Source: Flavobacteriales bacterium
GTDB taxonomy: Bacteria; Bacteroidota; Bacteroidia; Flavobacteriales_D; Crocinitomicaceae
DNA length: 7,063 bases
Reading direction: 5' to 3'
NCBI GenBank assembly: GCA_947476515.1
Contig: CANJQZ010000100.1
Span: 1 to 7,063 of the forward strand
In this document: in pieces, positions 6,105 to 7,063 of the stretch
Layout of the letters: every line of letters starts with the position of its first letter
How positions within the stretch are numbered: the first letter of the stretch is position 1
The notes under the pieces: generated by a model
Seen by the model: only the letters and a program-made list of their open reading frames with translations
Databases searched by the model: none
What the model was told of the DNA's origin: nothing
Made by a program: the position numbers and the translations under genes

Positions 6105-7063
6105 GTGATTAAGGATAAATTAAACATCCGAAATTTGTCCCAAGAACAGATTACTTTGGCTGTAAATGAAGCCAAGTTTCCTGCCTTTCGTGCCAAGCAA
6201 ATCTATGAGTGGCTCTGGAAAAAAAATGCCTTAAGTTTTGATGAAATGCGAAATCTTGGCAAGGATCTATTAGATCATCTGAACCAAGATTATTACATTG
6301 ATGCGCTTCGAGTAAAAGATCAACAAATTAGTAAGGACAAAACAATTAAGTCGGCATTTGAAATCGATGAAAAAAGAATAGTTGAAGGAGTGTTAATTCC
6401 TACAACATCCAGAACTACCGCTTGCATCTCATCACAAATTGGGTGCAGTTTGTCTTGCACTTTCTGCGCCACTGGAAGGTTAAAACTTATGCGAAATTTA
6501 AGTGCAGGAGAAATGGTAGACCAAGTAGTTCACCTTAGAAATCAAGCCTTAGAAAAATATCAAAAACCTTTATCTAATATCGTGTACATGGGTATGGGAG
6601 AGCCTTTACTCAATTACGCTAATGTAATTCGATCCATTGAATTGCTTACTTCTGAAATTGGTTTAGGGATGTCCCCGAAAAGAATAACCGTCTCTACCGC
6701 TGGAATTGCTAAAATGATTCGAAAATTAGGAGACGATAAAGTGCGATTCAATCTAGCTTTGTCCTTGCACGCAGCCAATGATATCAAGAGAAGTAAAATA
6801 ATGGAGATTAATGATAGTAATAATCTTCAAGAACTTTCGGATGCACTTCAGTATTTTCATGAAGCTACAGGTACTAGAGTAACCTTCGAATATATCATAT
6901 TTAAAGACTTTAATGACGCTATTGAAGATGCTCGAGAGCTAGCCCATTTCGCTAAATGTGTTCCTTGTAAGATCAATATTATAGAATATAATCCCATTGA
7001 TGGAGGATTGTTCCAACAAGCTGATGCTTCAAAGGTGACTGAATTTGCTAATTATTTGGAGTC
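6105..7063 (+). CDS. rlmN: Dual-specificity 23S rRNA/tRNA C2-adenosine methyltransferase RlmN, 3'-truncated by the window edge
   Basis: Radical-SAM enzyme that methylates C2 of A2503 in 23S rRNA and of A37 in some tRNAs. The frame is open to the window end, giving 319 residues; families run to about 345-380, so the last few dozen are missing. FRAKQIYEWLW (28-38) marks the N-terminal domain. The [4Fe-4S] motif CSLSCTFC uses Cys114, Cys118 and Cys121, and Cys107 in ACISSQIGC matches E. coli Cys118. MGMGEPLLN (162-170), ITVSTAG (194-200), LALSLHA (217-223) and IIEYNP (292-297) follow. The second catalytic cysteine (E. coli Cys355) would lie beyond the window. The first in-frame stop upstream is at 6075-6077, and no ATG occurs before the conserved region. 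The start is therefore GTG at 6105 (MIKDKLNIRNLS) or TTG at 6099, only 13 or 7 bases after dnaN. No promoter or terminator lies between them, so co-transcription is likely. Cfr-type resistance enzymes are related, but the motifs read as RlmN. Confidence 0.95.
   Translation, partial: MIKDKLNIRNLSQEQITLAVNEAKFPAFRAKQIYEWLWKKNALSFDEMRNLGKDLLDHLNQDYYIDALRVKDQQISKDKTIKSAFEIDEKRIVEGVLIPTTSRTTACISSQIGCSLSCTFCATGRLKLMRNLSAGEMVDQVVHLRNQALEKYQKPLSNIVYMGMGEPLLNYANVIRSIELLTSEIGLGMSPKRITVSTAGIAKMIRKLGDDKVRFNLALSLHAANDIKRSKIMEINDSNNLQELSDALQYFHEATGTRVTFEYIIFKDFNDAIEDARELAHFAKCVPCKINIIEYNPIDGGLFQQADASKVTEFANYLE

Noticed and set aside
1..7063. A previously undescribed defence, mobile or biosynthetic system
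   Set aside because: All genes are co-directional, evenly AT-rich and assignable to conserved families apart from the DUF4340-like one. I see no integrase, transposase, repeats, tRNA or abrupt composition change.

Overview
The window comes from an AT-rich chromosome of a Bacteroidota bacterium, probably a gliding or gliding-derived lineage of the Flavobacteriia/Saprospiria/Chitinophagia type; the class cannot be fixed from this sequence. The evidence is a gldF-gldG pair (restricted to this phylum), promoter boxes matching the Bacteroidota -33/-7 type (TTTG / TAnnTTTG), the absence of Shine-Dalgarno sequences before most genes, and the protein signatures of the housekeeping genes. All genes lie on the + strand. 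There is no sign of a phage, transposon, CRISPR array, tRNA or rRNA.

Layout: positions 2-589 hold the C-terminal three quarters of a SAM hydroxide adenosyltransferase (DUF62 family). A small antibiotic-biosynthesis-monooxygenase (ABM) fold protein follows after 7 bases (597-908). A 63-residue cold-shock protein (975-1166) has its own putative promoter and a clear intrinsic terminator (1188-1216). A second putative promoter (1290-1319) leads into a tight three-gene unit. It consists of gldF (1338-2069, ABC permease), gldG (2072-3871, large periplasmic auxiliary subunit with two membrane anchors) and a membrane-anchored protein resembling DUF4340 (3877-4914). A short gap carries the best promoter match in the window (4921-4953), ahead of dnaN (4973-6091, replication sliding clamp). 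rlmN (6105 to the window end, radical-SAM rRNA/tRNA methyltransferase) starts 13 bases after dnaN, apparently at a non-ATG codon, and is cut by the window edge.

How the genes work together: GldF and GldG are two parts of an ABC transporter needed for gliding in Flavobacterium. The ATPase GldA is not in this window, as is usual. The third gene is so tightly packed that it probably works with this transporter, which is the most interesting functional inference here. dnaN and rlmN are housekeeping genes probably transcribed together. No terminator separates the gldFG unit from dnaN, so read-through is possible. Overall this looks like an ordinary, conserved core region. I see no convincing new system, and the findings are mostly regulatory details and one uncharacterised partner protein.
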